From Streptococcus mitis (GTDB lineage Bacteria > Bacillota > Bacilli > Lactobacillales > Streptococcaceae), in the NCBI RefSeq assembly GCF_000722765.2, contig NZ_CP028415.1:564501-628500 (forward strand): a stretch of 64,000 bases of DNA, given 5' to 3'. The translations under genes were made by a program, and so were the position numbers. The notes under the pieces were generated by a model, which saw only the letters and a list, made by a program, of their open reading frames with translations, was not told where the DNA came from and did not search any database. Each line of letters starts with the position of its first letter. Within the stretch, counting starts at the first letter, position 1. This document shows positions 8,391 through 17,100 of this stretch, one piece after another.

Positions 8391-10793
8391 ATGTTTAAAA
8401 AAGAGCAAAAAGAAAAATTTTCTTTTCGTAAGTATAAGAACGGACGTACTGATTCTAAATTAATTGGTGCGACTGTTTTAGCTGTAGGGATTGGTTTGTC
8501 TGTTGGAGCAAATGCTGTTCAGGCTGACGTTGTATCTAGCAATAACAGCTCAGCAACTTTGGTTAGTGACACAGCGAAGGTTTCGTCTGCATCATCAGCT
8601 ACATTTAGAGATGATGAGAACCCCTCTAATGTCGTAAAAGTAGATGCAATATTAGATAAAGATGTTGCTGAACCAACAAAAGCAAATAAAAGCGTTGGAG
8701 AGTCTGATGGTGCAGACGTATTAAACTTAAAAGCAGAAGCTACTGTAAATTACAAGTTAGATTCTGATGGATCTGTTTTGAAATCAGAAAAGGTTCAGCT
8801 TGGTTCTGGGACTGTAACGACTCCTTATGATAAAAAAGGACTTGCTTACGATACGGACGGTAAGAACTATCGTGAATCTGTTGTAGAAAAAACAGGTAGT
8901 TCTTTATCAGATGCAACAGGCAAAGAAAAACAAATTAAAGCAAACGGTAAAACTTATGAATATGTTCGTTCAGAGCTAGAAGGAACTAATAGCTTTAATT
9001 ATGATAAGACTAAGTTCAATAATATTGAAGCTGCTGTATCTCCAGAGGGATTGCAAAATAAAGCTGGGGAAGTTGATTACACTAAGCTGACTGGTAAGGT
9101 TTATATTGTTGAAGAAACTGCAGATGGTCAATACGGTAAATATGTGGTTGCTGACAGTGTTGCAAATCAGGACGTAGCTGTAGCAACATGGAAGAATGGT
9201 TTGTCTACTGCAAAAGATTTTACAAAAGAAAATGTAACTCTTAAAAGTGGAGATTCAATTCTTGTTCTTGATAAAGATACTTACGCAGTAGGGTCAAATG
9301 CTAAAAAACACATTAAAAAGATTGAAATTAATAGAATTGAAACAGAACCGATTCCTCCCGATACAGGATATGCGACCGTAAAAGGTGAACGTTTGTTATC
9401 TGATGGAACTATCATCAATTATGCGATTGGAACAGTTTCATCTGATGGAATAATTTCATCTGGAACTAAATTTAAAGATTCTTCAAGTGATTATGAGTTA
9501 GGAACTGGAGACGATACTGAAGAATTGCTTGAAGATGGCGCTTTTTTGAAATTTGACACAAACGATAAAATTAAAATTAAAACGATCCCTCTTCGTAATG
9601 TAAATAAGATTAGTCAGACTTTTAATGTTCATCCTGTTGATAGTGAAACACATTTAGCTCCTGAAAAATCAACCTTATCTGACCATTTAAGAGATATTAA
9701 TTCGCTTTATTTAGACATTGCAAATATGTTTGAGAAATCTACTTTTGGAAGTAATGATTATCGAAGAAATTTAAGAAAAGAGGCTGGCAAGGTAAGTACT
9801 TATATCGAAGAAACTGCTAATTTTGTAAGGAATAATGGTATTAAATTTGGCTTAGTAAATAAGGAACTAGTCTTTTATCATCAAGATAAAAGCAAGTTAG
9901 ACGAATTAAGAGATAAGATTAAAAACACTAGAAATGTTTTGAACGGTTTGTCTTCAAAATTAGAAGGTTCCATTCATGATAAAACTTTAGATCCCGAAGC
10001 TAATGTAAGTTATGAAGGGGAGTTAACTTATGATTCTAGCAACCCTTTACTACTTACAGGTAATTTAAATTTTAGTTATCAAAGATATTTTGGGGGATCT
10101 GCTGGTGAAAAAGTCACTGAGACTATAGTTTATGATGATGACATTGAAGTTGATAATTACTGGACAAATGGAAAAGTAACTATTTCCAAAGATAAAAAAT
10201 CTATCGTGTTAAGTGATTCTTCTACAAAAGAAGCAAACGCTGAAAGAACTGAAACAACTTCTTCAATCACCTACACTCCTAAAGAAGTTCTTTCAGTAGT
10301 TCGAGCTTATAAGGTTGTTGCTGAAGGAACAGCTACAGTTAACCATTATTATGTTGAAACTCCGGAATTTACAGGTGGAGTTGTTCCACTTGCCCCTCCT
10401 GTAGTAGAAATTCCTGAATTTAACGGTGGCGTGAACCCAATTAAACCGCCAGTTTTAGAGGTTCCTGAGTTGGATATCCCAGTTATTCCAATGGAAGAGA
10501 TGTCTGATCCAAGACCAGTTGAAAAACCAAAACCTAAGCCAAAACCGAAAGAAGACGTCACTATTATTCCTGCCGACTTCTCTAAAGTGGAAGAATCAAG
10601 AGTGAAGGAAGAGTTGAAGCCAGTTGCTGAAACTCCTCGCTTAGAACCAAAACAAGAAGTAGTAGCACCTCAAGAGGAAAAAGCTATGCTACCAAATACA
10701 GGAACTAAAGATAGCTCTTCATTAACTTGGTTAGGGTTGATTGGATTGTCTGCTGTATTGGGAATTTCTAAACTTAAGAAAACTAGGCTTTAA
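8391..10793 (+). CDS. LPXTG-anchored surface protein with SFRK-type signal peptide
   Basis: Sortase-anchored wall protein of 800 residues. The N-terminus has a YSIRK-like signal (FSFRKYKNG, then LIGATVLAVGIGLSVG) with predicted cleavage near the AVQADV segment (residue 46). A Ser/Ala/Thr-rich region precedes a long beta-rich ectodomain, with a helical stretch at about 420-530. A proline-rich stalk (about 655-720) contains two copies of a P-E-F-x-GGV-x-P-x-x-PPV pattern followed by KPKPKPKPK. The anchor LPNTG is at residues 767-771, with a hydrophobic span and a KLKKTRL tail. I do not recognise a named adhesin; adhesion is only inferred from the architecture. AAGGA lies upstream of ATG 8391. 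Flanking IS ends mark this as accessory DNA. Confidence 0.88.
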   Translation: MFKKEQKEKFSFRKYKNGRTDSKLIGATVLAVGIGLSVGANAVQADVVSSNNSSATLVSDTAKVSSASSATFRDDENPSNVVKVDAILDKDVAEPTKANKSVGESDGADVLNLKAEATVNYKLDSDGSVLKSEKVQLGSGTVTTPYDKKGLAYDTDGKNYRESVVEKTGSSLSDATGKEKQIKANGKTYEYVRSELEGTNSFNYDKTKFNNIEAAVSPEGLQNKAGEVDYTKLTGKVYIVEETADGQYGKYVVADSVANQDVAVATWKNGLSTAKDFTKENVTLKSGDSILVLDKDTYAVGSNAKKHIKKIEINRIETEPIPPDTGYATVKGERLLSDGTIINYAIGTVSSDGIISSGTKFKDSSSDYELGTGDDTEELLEDGAFLKFDTNDKIKIKTIPLRNVNKISQTFNVHPVDSETHLAPEKSTLSDHLRDINSLYLDIANMFEKSTFGSNDYRRNLRKEAGKVSTYIEETANFVRNNGIKFGLVNKELVFYHQDKSKLDELRDKIKNTRNVLNGLSSKLEGSIHDKTLDPEANVSYEGELTYDSSNPLLLTGNLNFSYQRYFGGSAGEKVTETIVYDDDIEVDNYWTNGKVTISKDKKSIVLSDSSTKEANAERTETTSSITYTPKEVLSVVRAYKVVAEGTATVNHYYVETPEFTGGVVPLAPPVVEIPEFNGGVNPIKPPVLEVPELDIPVIPMEEMSDPRPVEKPKPKPKPKEDVTIIPADFSKVEESRVKEELKPVAETPRLEPKQEVVAPQEEKAMLPNTGTKDSSSLTWLGLIGLSAVLGISKLKKTRL

Positions 10794-10798
10794 AAAGT

Positions 10799-10840
10799 AA
10801 AAGACATTTACCATTCTCTTTAGGATGTAAGTGTCTTTTT
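10799..10840 (+). terminator. Terminator of the LPXTG gene
   Basis: 13-bp stem (AAAAGACATTTAC / GTAAGTGTCTTTT) and T tail. It ends exactly where the second IS end begins at 10841. Confidence 0.85.
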
Positions 10841-11223
10841 GGCTCTTTGTCAACTTTAGTGGGTTGAGAAAAGCTAAGATCTAGAAAGGACGAATTTCGT
10901 CCTTTCTTTTTTGATATTCAGAGCGATGAAAATCTTTTTTTGAAGTTTTTAAAGTTCCGAAAACCAAATGCATTCAGTTTGATAAGTTTGATGAGATTAT
11001 TAGTCGCTTTCAATTTTGCGTTGGAATAAGGTAACTGAAGAGCGTTGACAATTTTCTCTTTATCCTTGAGGAAAGTTTTAAATCCAGTCTGAAAAAGAGG
11101 ATGAACTTGCTTTAGATTGTCCTCAATGAGTCCGAAAATTTGTCAGGCTCTTTATTCTGAAAGTGAAAAAGCAGGCTCCATAATATCCATAGGGGATTTA
11201 CCCACTACAAATATTATAGAGCC
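10841..11223. mobile_element. Internally deleted ISL3-family (IS1167-like) element, MITE-like
   Basis: The two ends read inward as related inverted repeats: plus strand GGCTCT-N10-TAGTGGGT at 10841 and minus strand GGCTCT-N10-TAGTGGGT from 11223, with the same spacing. Only about 383 bp remain, holding a transposase C-terminal fragment. An additional inverted repeat (AGGCTCCATAATAT 11173-11186 / ATATTATAGAGCCT 11211-11224) folds the distal end. No clear 8-bp target duplication was found. Confidence 0.7.
10918..11142 (-). pseudogene. ISL3-family transposase fragment, C-terminal
   Basis: A 74-codon open frame reads LPYSNAKLKATNN and then LIKLIKLNAFGFRNFKNFKK, the conserved C-terminus of ISL3/IS1167 transposases. 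It is broken upstream by TGA at 11143-11145. At the 3' end a one-base shift replaces the usual FIALNI ending. In the family, as I remember it, the last catalytic Glu lies in a KLEATN motif; here that position is Lys. It is non-functional. Confidence 0.8.
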
Positions 11224-11463
11224 TTTGTTTTTCTAAAGAAGACTAGAGGAGGCGTTTTGGATATCGGAAGGTATTGACATCAAGAACTATCATTTATAGA
11301 ATAGTGTCGCTTTTTGATTGGTGAAATGTGTTCTAATATGAGGAAAATTAGCAGTTGTTAGCTTTCTTTATTTTTTCAAAAAATAAATCAAAAAGTTTTT
11401 TTGTATTTCATAAACATTTCATATTTGGATTTTATAATAGTCTTACAAATATGGAGGTGACAA
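11224..11463. promoter_or_regulatory. AT-rich gap upstream of vex1
   Basis: TATAAT at 11433-11438 probably drives vex1, with a poor -35. A seven-codon ORF (MRKISSC, 11338-11361) has no ribosome site. Nothing else recognisable. Confidence 0.45.
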
Positions 11464-12741
11464 ATGAATCCGATCCAAAGAGCTTGGGCTTATGTCAGCA
11501 GAAAACGACTGAGAAGTTTTATTTTATTTCTGATTTTATTGGTCCTATTGGCTGGAATTTCAGCCTGTCTGACTCTGATGAAGTCCAACAAAACAGTTGA
11601 AACCAATCTTTACAAATCACTCAATACCTCTTTTTCTATTAAGAAGATAGAAAATGGTCAGACATTCAAGTTGTCAGACCTAGCATCTGTAAGCAAGATT
11701 AAGGGACTGGAAAATGTTTCTCCTGAACTCGAGACGGTCGCAAAACTAAAAGACAAGGAAGCAGTGAGTGGCGAGCAGAGCGTGGAACGTGATGATTTGT
11801 CCGCTGCGGATAAGAATTTGGTTAGCTTAACAGCTCTTGAAGATTCATCTAAGGATGTCACCTTTACCAGCTCGGCTTTCAACTTAAAAGAAGGGCGACA
11901 TCTTCAAAAAGGGGATTCAAAGAAAATCATCATCCACGAAGAGTTGGCTAAGAAGAATAGTCTTTCCCTTCATGACAAGATTGCCTTAGATGCTGGTCAG
12001 TCAGAAGCTGGCAAAGGGCAAACAGTGGAGTTTGAGATTGTCGGCATCTTTTCTGGTAAAAAACAAGAGAAATTTACAGGCTTGTCTTCTGACTTCAGTG
12101 AAAACCAGGTTTTTACAGACTATGAAAGTAGCCAAAGCCTTTTGGAAAATAGTGAAGCTCAAGTCAGTGCAGCACGCTTCTATGTAGAAAATCCTAAGGA
12201 AATGGACGGACTCTTGAAGCAGGTGGAAAACTTGGCTTTGGAAAATAACGGTTATCAAGTTGAGAAAGAAAACAAGGCTTTTGAACAAATCAAAGACTCG
12301 GTTGCTACCTTCCAAACCTTCCTAACCATCTTCCTTTATGGGATGTTGATAGCAGGAGCTGGGGCCTTAATTCTTGTTTTGTCTCTCTGGTTGAGAGAAA
12401 GGGTCTACGAAGTGGGAATTTTACTGGCACTTGGAAAAGGCAAGAGCTCGATTTTCCTACAATTCTGTTTAGAGGTAGTTTTGGTATCTCTCGGAGCTTT
12501 GCTTCCAGCATTTGCTGCAGGAAACGCCATCACAACTTACCCACTCCAAACTCTACTAGCAAGTGGAGATCAGACAAGCTTACAAGATACACTAGCCAAA
12601 GCAAGCAGTCTATCAACCAGCATCCTATCTTTTGCAGAATCCTATGTTTTTCTAGTTCTGCTTAGTTGCTTATCTGTAGCCCTTTGTTTCCTATTCTTAT
12701 TTAGAAAATCGCCGAAAGAAATTTTATCATCTATTAGTTAA
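11464..12741 (+). CDS. vex1: ABC exporter permease Vex1 (FtsX/MacB type)
   Basis: 425-residue membrane subunit. It has an N-terminal transmembrane helix (about residues 18-38), a large extracellular MacB-type domain (about 40-280), and three C-terminal helices in the FtsX fold. Located before an ATPase and a second permease, this matches the pneumococcal vex1-vex2-vex3 exporter. The substrate is not proven; Vex has been linked to export of the Pep27 peptide. GGAGGTGA lies before ATG 11464. The stop is 12 nt from vex2, so the genes are co-transcribed. Confidence 0.88.
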   Translation: MNPIQRAWAYVSRKRLRSFILFLILLVLLAGISACLTLMKSNKTVETNLYKSLNTSFSIKKIENGQTFKLSDLASVSKIKGLENVSPELETVAKLKDKEAVSGEQSVERDDLSAADKNLVSLTALEDSSKDVTFTSSAFNLKEGRHLQKGDSKKIIIHEELAKKNSLSLHDKIALDAGQSEAGKGQTVEFEIVGIFSGKKQEKFTGLSSDFSENQVFTDYESSQSLLENSEAQVSAARFYVENPKEMDGLLKQVENLALENNGYQVEKENKAFEQIKDSVATFQTFLTIFLYGMLIAGAGALILVLSLWLRERVYEVGILLALGKGKSSIFLQFCLEVVLVSLGALLPAFAAGNAITTYPLQTLLASGDQTSLQDTLAKASSLSTSILSFAESYVFLVLLSCLSVALCFLFLFRKSPKEILSSIS

Positions 12742-12753
12742 GAAGGAGAAATC

Positions 12754-13401
12754 ATGACTTTATTACAATTACAAGACCTTACCTACCGTTATAAGAACAC
12801 TGCTGAAGCAGTCCTATATCAGATCAATTATAATTTTGAACCCGGGAAATTTTACAGTATTATTGGGGAATCAGGAGCAGGAAAATCCACACTCTTGTCC
12901 CTACTTGCTGGTCTAGATAGTCCTGTTGAAGGTTCTATCCTTTTTCAAGGAGAGGACATTCGTAAGAAGGGTTATTCCTACCATCGCATGCACCATATTT
13001 CCCTGGTCTTTCAAAATTATAACTTGATAGATTATCTTTCTCCACTGGAAAATATCCGCTTGGTCAACAAAAAGGCAAGCAAGGATACACTTCTTGAGCT
13101 TGGTTTGGATGAAAGTCAGATCAAGCGGAATGTTCTCCAGTTATCAGGTGGTCAACAACAACGTGTTGCCATTGCTCGTAGTTTGGTATCAGAAGCTCCA
13201 GTAATTCTAGCAGATGAACCAACAGGAAATCTGGATCCTAAAACTGCTGGAGATATTGTCGAACTGCTCAAATCACTTGCCCAGAAAACAGGTAAATGTG
13301 TCATTGTCGTAACCCATAGCAAAGAAGTGGCACAAGCGTCAGATATTACACTTGAGTTGAAAGATAAGAAACTAACTGAAACTCGCAATACGACGAAATA
13401 A
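12754..13401 (+). CDS. vex2: ABC exporter ATPase Vex2
   Basis: 215-residue ATPase of the MacB/LolD group. Walker A is GESGAGKST (about residues 38-46), the signature is [14 protein letters not shown], Walker B is VILADEPTGNLD and the switch histidine is VVTHS. It couples ATP hydrolysis to the two flanking permeases. An AGAAGGAG site precedes ATG 12754. Motifs are intact. Confidence 0.93.
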   Translation: MTLLQLQDLTYRYKNTAEAVLYQINYNFEPGKFYSIIGESGAGKSTLLSLLAGLDSPVEGSILFQGEDIRKKGYSYHRMHHISLVFQNYNLIDYLSPLENIRLVNKKASKDTLLELGLDESQIKRNVLQLSGGQQQRVAIARSLVSEAPVILADEPTGNLDPKTAGDIVELLKSLAQKTGKCVIVVTHSKEVAQASDITLELKDKKLTETRNTTK

Positions 13402-13456
13402 TATGAGCTTTTTCTGTTAGAACTATAAAATAGAACAAATTCTAGAAAGGGAATAT

Positions 13457-14836
13457 ATGTTACACAACGCATTTGCCTATGTTACAAGGAAGTTTTTCAA
13501 ATCGATTATTATCTTCCTGATTATTCTCCTCATGGCAAGCTTGAGTTTGGTCGGCTTGTCGATCAAGGGAGCTACTGCCAAGGCTTCTCAAGAAACCTTT
13601 AAAAATATCACCAATAGCTTCTCCATGCAAATCAATCGTCGCGTCAATCAAGGAACGCCTCGTGGTGCTGGGAATATCAAGGGTGAAGATATCAAAAAAA
13701 TCACCGAAAACAAGGCCATCGAGTCTTATGTTAAACGCATCAACGCTATCGGGGATTTGACTGGCTATGAACTTATTGAAACTCCAGATACCAAGAAAAA
13801 TCTGACACCTGACCGTGCCAAACATTTTGGAAGTAGCTTGATGATTACAGGTGTCAATGACTCCTCTAAAGAAGACAAGTTTGTCTCTGGTTCTTATAAA
13901 TTGGTTGAAGGAGAGCACTTAACAAACGACGACAAGGACAAGATCCTCCTGCACAAGGACTTGGCAGCCAAACACGGCTGGAAAGTAGGGGACAAGGTCA
14001 AACTAGACTCTAATGTCTACGATGCAGACAATGAAAAAGGTGCCAAGGAAACAGTCGAAGTGACAATCAAGGGACTCTTTGATGGTCATAATAAGTCAGC
14101 AGTAACCTACTCACAAGAACTCTATGAAAATACAGCCATCACAGACATCCATACAGCTGCTAAACTATATGGTTATACAGAAGACACAGCTATTTATGGG
14201 GACGCAACCTTCTTTGTAACAGCGGACAAGAACTTGGATGATGTTATGAAAGAGTTGAATGGCATCAGCGGTATCAACTGGAAGAGCTACACACTTGTGA
14301 AGAGCTCCTCTAACTACCCAGCTCTTGAGCAATCTATCTCTGGTATGTACAAGATGGCCAACCTCCTCTTCTGGGGTAGCTTGAGCTTCTCAGTCCTTCT
14401 TCTTGCTCTCTTGCTCAGCCTTTGGATCAATGCTCGTCGCAAGGAAGTGGGAATCCTCCTCTCTATCGGTCTCAAGCAGGCAAGTATCTTGGGTCAATTC
14501 ATCACCGAATCCATCTTGATTGCCATCCCTGCTCTTATTTCTGCTTACTTCCTAGCCAACTACACAGCGCGTGCAATAGGAAATTCTGTTCTTGCTAATG
14601 TGACTTCAGGTGTTGCCAAACAGGCTAGCAAGGCGGCTCAAGCCTCTAATCTTGGTGGTGGTGCAGAAGTAGACGGCTTTAGCAAGACCTTGTCGAGCCT
14701 AGATATTTCTATTCAGACATCAGACTTTATCATCGTCTTTGTCCTTGCCTTGGTTCTAGTGGTTCTTGTTATGGCGCTTGCTTCAAGCACTCTCCTTAGA
14801 AAACAACCAAAAGAGCTTCTGCTGGATAGTGAATAA
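13457..14836 (+). CDS. vex3: ABC exporter permease Vex3 (FtsX/MacB type)
   Basis: 459 residues with the same plan as Vex1: an N-terminal helix (about 14-35), an extracellular domain with MacB-type motifs (GMYKMANLLFW at its end), then three helices separated by an Ala/Ser-rich loop. It probably forms a heterodimer with Vex1. A GAAAGGGA site precedes ATG 13457, and a strong terminator follows, separating the exporter operon from vncRS. Confidence 0.9.
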   Translation: MLHNAFAYVTRKFFKSIIIFLIILLMASLSLVGLSIKGATAKASQETFKNITNSFSMQINRRVNQGTPRGAGNIKGEDIKKITENKAIESYVKRINAIGDLTGYELIETPDTKKNLTPDRAKHFGSSLMITGVNDSSKEDKFVSGSYKLVEGEHLTNDDKDKILLHKDLAAKHGWKVGDKVKLDSNVYDADNEKGAKETVEVTIKGLFDGHNKSAVTYSQELYENTAITDIHTAAKLYGYTEDTAIYGDATFFVTADKNLDDVMKELNGISGINWKSYTLVKSSSNYPALEQSISGMYKMANLLFWGSLSFSVLLLALLLSLWINARRKEVGILLSIGLKQASILGQFITESILIAIPALISAYFLANYTARAIGNSVLANVTSGVAKQASKAAQASNLGGGAEVDGFSKTLSSLDISIQTSDFIIVFVLALVLVVLVMALASSTLLRKQPKELLLDSE

Positions 14837-14842
14837 CAAACT

Positions 14843-14889
14843 TGCTACCTATTCTCCCCTAAATGGGGTATAATATAGGTAGCATTTTT
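14843..14889 (+). terminator. vex3 terminator
   Basis: Ten-base stem TGCTACCTAT / ATAGGTAGCA with an inner CCCC / GGGG pairing and five T. Confidence 0.92.
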
Positions 14890-14932
14890 ATCTATTTCAT
14901 CTTGATAAGGCCTCTTTCTTTCAGGATGAAAC

Positions 14933-14941
14933 TGATATAAT
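14933..14941 (+). promoter_or_regulatory. vncR promoter, extended -10
   Basis: TGATATAAT with no good -35. The leader to ATG 14979 is short, and its AAAGGA sits about 18 nt from the start, so the ribosome site is poor. Confidence 0.55.
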
Positions 14942-14978
14942 TTACAAGAAATTTAAAGGAATGTGAAACGTTTTTTCT

Positions 14979-15635
14979 ATGAAAATTTTAATTGTAGAAG
15001 ATGAAGAGATGATCCGTGAGGGGGTCAGTGATTATTTGACGGATTGTGGTTATGAAACCATTGAGGCGGCAGATGGGCAAGAAGCTTTAGAAAAATTTTC
15101 CAGCTATGAAGTAGCCTTGGTTTTACTGGATATCCAGATGCCTAAGCTCAATGGTCTGGAAGTGCTAGCGGAGATTCGTAAAACCAGTCAGGTTCCTGTC
15201 CTGATGTTGACCGCCTTTCAGGATGAGGAATACAAGATGAGTGCTTTTGCTTCTCTGGCAGATGGCTATCTGGAAAAGCCTTTTTCTCTATCCCTCTTAA
15301 AAGTGAGGGTAGACGCGATTTTCAAGCGCTACTACGATACAGGACGAATCTTCTCTTATAAGGCTGCCAGGGTGGATTTTGAGAGCTACAGTGCCAGCCT
15401 AGCAGGTCAAGAAGTGGCTATCAATGCCAAAGAGTTGGAAATTCTTGATTATTTGGTTAAAAATGAAGGACGAGCCTTGACTCGTTCTCAGATTATCGAT
15501 GCGGTCTGGAAGGCGACAGATGAGGTCCCCTTTGACCGTGTCATCGATGTCTATATCAAGGAATTGCGGAAAAAGCTAGACTTGGACTGCATCCTCACTG
15601 TGCGCAATGTTGGTTATAAATTGGAGCGAAAATGA
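14979..15635 (+). CDS. vncR: Response regulator VncR (OmpR family)
   Basis: 218 residues. The receiver domain (1-115) has acidic residues in VEDEE, a phospho-acceptor Asp in LVLLDIQMPKLNG (about residue 50) and Lys in EKPFS. A C-terminal winged helix (about 125-215) contains VWKATDEVPFDRVIDVYIKELRKKL. Its partner kinase overlaps by 4 nt. In pneumococcus VncRS sits beside Vex and has been linked to vancomycin tolerance, a claim that later work disputed. Confidence 0.93.
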   Translation: MKILIVEDEEMIREGVSDYLTDCGYETIEAADGQEALEKFSSYEVALVLLDIQMPKLNGLEVLAEIRKTSQVPVLMLTAFQDEEYKMSAFASLADGYLEKPFSLSLLKVRVDAIFKRYYDTGRIFSYKAARVDFESYSASLAGQEVAINAKELEILDYLVKNEGRALTRSQIIDAVWKATDEVPFDRVIDVYIKELRKKLDLDCILTVRNVGYKLERK

Positions 15636-16960
15636 AACGAACAGGTTTATTTAAAAAGATATTTATCTATACCTTCTCGATTTTTAGTGCTCTGGTAATT
15701 TGCCTTCACTTAGCCATTTATTTTCTCTTTCCTTCGACTTATCTGAGTCATCGTCAGGAAACCATTGGCCAGAAAGCGACAGCCATTGCCCAGTCCCTAG
15801 AAGGGAAAGATAGGCAAAGTATCGAGCAAGTCTTAAACTTGTATTCCCAGACTAGTGATATCAAGGGGGCCGTTAAGGGCGAGATGACCGAGGACAAGTT
15901 AGAAGTCAAGGACAGTCTTCCTTTTGATACATACCGCCAGACAACCTCTCTCTTTATTGAGGAGCGCGAGGTGACAACGCAGGACGGTGGTACCATGACT
16001 CTCCAGTTTCTAGCTTCCATGGATTTACAAAAGGAAGCAGAGCAAATCAGTCTCCAGTTTCTTCCCTATACCTTGTTGGCATCCTTTCTGATTTCTCTTT
16101 TGGTAGCCTACATCTATGCTCGGACCATTGTGGCCCCTATTTTGGAAATCAAGCGGGTGACCCGACGGATGATGGATTTGGATTCCCAAGTGCGATTGCG
16201 CGTGGATTCTAAGGATGAGATTGGTGATCTCAAGGAACAAATCAATAGCCTTTACCAGCATCTTTTGACTGTTATTGCGGACTTGCATGACAAGAATGAA
16301 GCCATTCTCCAGCTGGAAAAGATGAAGGTCGAATTCCTACGAGGAGCTTCTCATGAATTGAAAACACCGCTGGCCAGTTTGAAAATCCTGATCGAAAACA
16401 TGAAAGAAAATGTCGGGCGTTATAAGGACAGAGACCGCTATCTGGGAGTTGCCTTGGGGATTGTAGATGAGCTTAATCACCACGTTCTGCAGATACTTTC
16501 CCTCTCGTCTGTGCAGGAATTGCGAGATGATAGGGAACAAATTGACCTACACCAGATGACGCAAAGTTTAGTCAAGGATTATGCCTTGCTAGCCAAGGAT
16601 AGAGAGCTCCAGATAGACAATAGTTTGACTCATCAACAGGCTTATCTAAACCCATCTGTCATGAAGTTGATTCTGTCTAACCTTATCAGTAATGCTATTA
16701 AGCACTCTGTTCCAGATGGCTTAGTTCGCATTGGAGAAAGAGAAGGGGAACTTTTTATAGAAAATAGCTGCAGTCCAGAAGAACAAGAAAAACTGGCCCA
16801 GTCTTTTTCTGATAATGCTAGTCGCAAGGCCAAAGGGTCTGGGATGGGGCTCTTTGTGGTCAAGAGTCTATTAGAACATGAAAAATTAGCTTATCGTTTT
16901 GAGATGGAGGAGAATCGTTTGACCTTCTTTATAGCTTTTCCAAAAGTTGTCCAAGACTAG
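15632..16960 (+). CDS. vncS: Sensor histidine kinase VncS
   Basis: 442-residue membrane kinase. It has an N-terminal helix (about 10-30), an extracellular sensor of about 110 residues and a second helix (about 145-165), then HAMP. The H-box is GASHELKTPLASL (phospho-His), followed by the N-box LISNAIKHS and the G-box KGSGMGLFVVKSLL. It overlaps vncR by ATGA. No terminator is evident before the fba promoter. Confidence 0.93.
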   Translation: MKRTGLFKKIFIYTFSIFSALVICLHLAIYFLFPSTYLSHRQETIGQKATAIAQSLEGKDRQSIEQVLNLYSQTSDIKGAVKGEMTEDKLEVKDSLPFDTYRQTTSLFIEEREVTTQDGGTMTLQFLASMDLQKEAEQISLQFLPYTLLASFLISLLVAYIYARTIVAPILEIKRVTRRMMDLDSQVRLRVDSKDEIGDLKEQINSLYQHLLTVIADLHDKNEAILQLEKMKVEFLRGASHELKTPLASLKILIENMKENVGRYKDRDRYLGVALGIVDELNHHVLQILSLSSVQELRDDREQIDLHQMTQSLVKDYALLAKDRELQIDNSLTHQQAYLNPSVMKLILSNLISNAIKHSVPDGLVRIGEREGELFIENSCSPEEQEKLAQSFSDNASRKAKGSGMGLFVVKSLLEHEKLAYRFEMEENRLTFFIAFPKVVQD

Positions 16961-16981
16961 GGAGAGAAAGGGTTTACATAG

Positions 16982-17044
16982 ATGAAGCTAGAAGAAATTC
17001 AATCGAAACTGCGGGAAAAACTAGATTTTTTTGTCAAAAAGTGA
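16982..17044 (+). other. Possible 20-residue peptide ORF between vncS and fba
   Basis: ATG 16982 opens a 20-codon frame beginning MKLEEIQSKLREKL and ending FFVKK, a short charged helix-like peptide. GGAGAG is about 15 nt upstream, which is a weak position. Its stop overlaps the fba -10 region. Real expression is uncertain. Confidence 0.25.
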
Positions 17045-17091
17045 TAAAATGAACAATGTAAATGGGATGACCCATAAAAATATACAGGAGG
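17042..17091 (+). promoter_or_regulatory. fba promoter and strong ribosome site
   Basis: Extended -10 TGATAAAAT (hexamer 17045-17050), then AGGAGG at 17086-17091, nine bases before ATG 17101, as expected for a very highly expressed gene. Confidence 0.6.
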
Positions 17092-17100
17092 CCTGATAAA

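Noticed and set aside
12001..12315. Minus-strand frame inside vex1
   Set aside because: Lies wholly in the vex1 coding sequence with no initiation signal.
14864..14941. 25-codon ORF (MGYNIGSIFIYFIL...) between vex3 and vncR
   Set aside because: It begins inside the loop of the vex3 terminator hairpin, has no ribosome site, and does not resemble Pep27.
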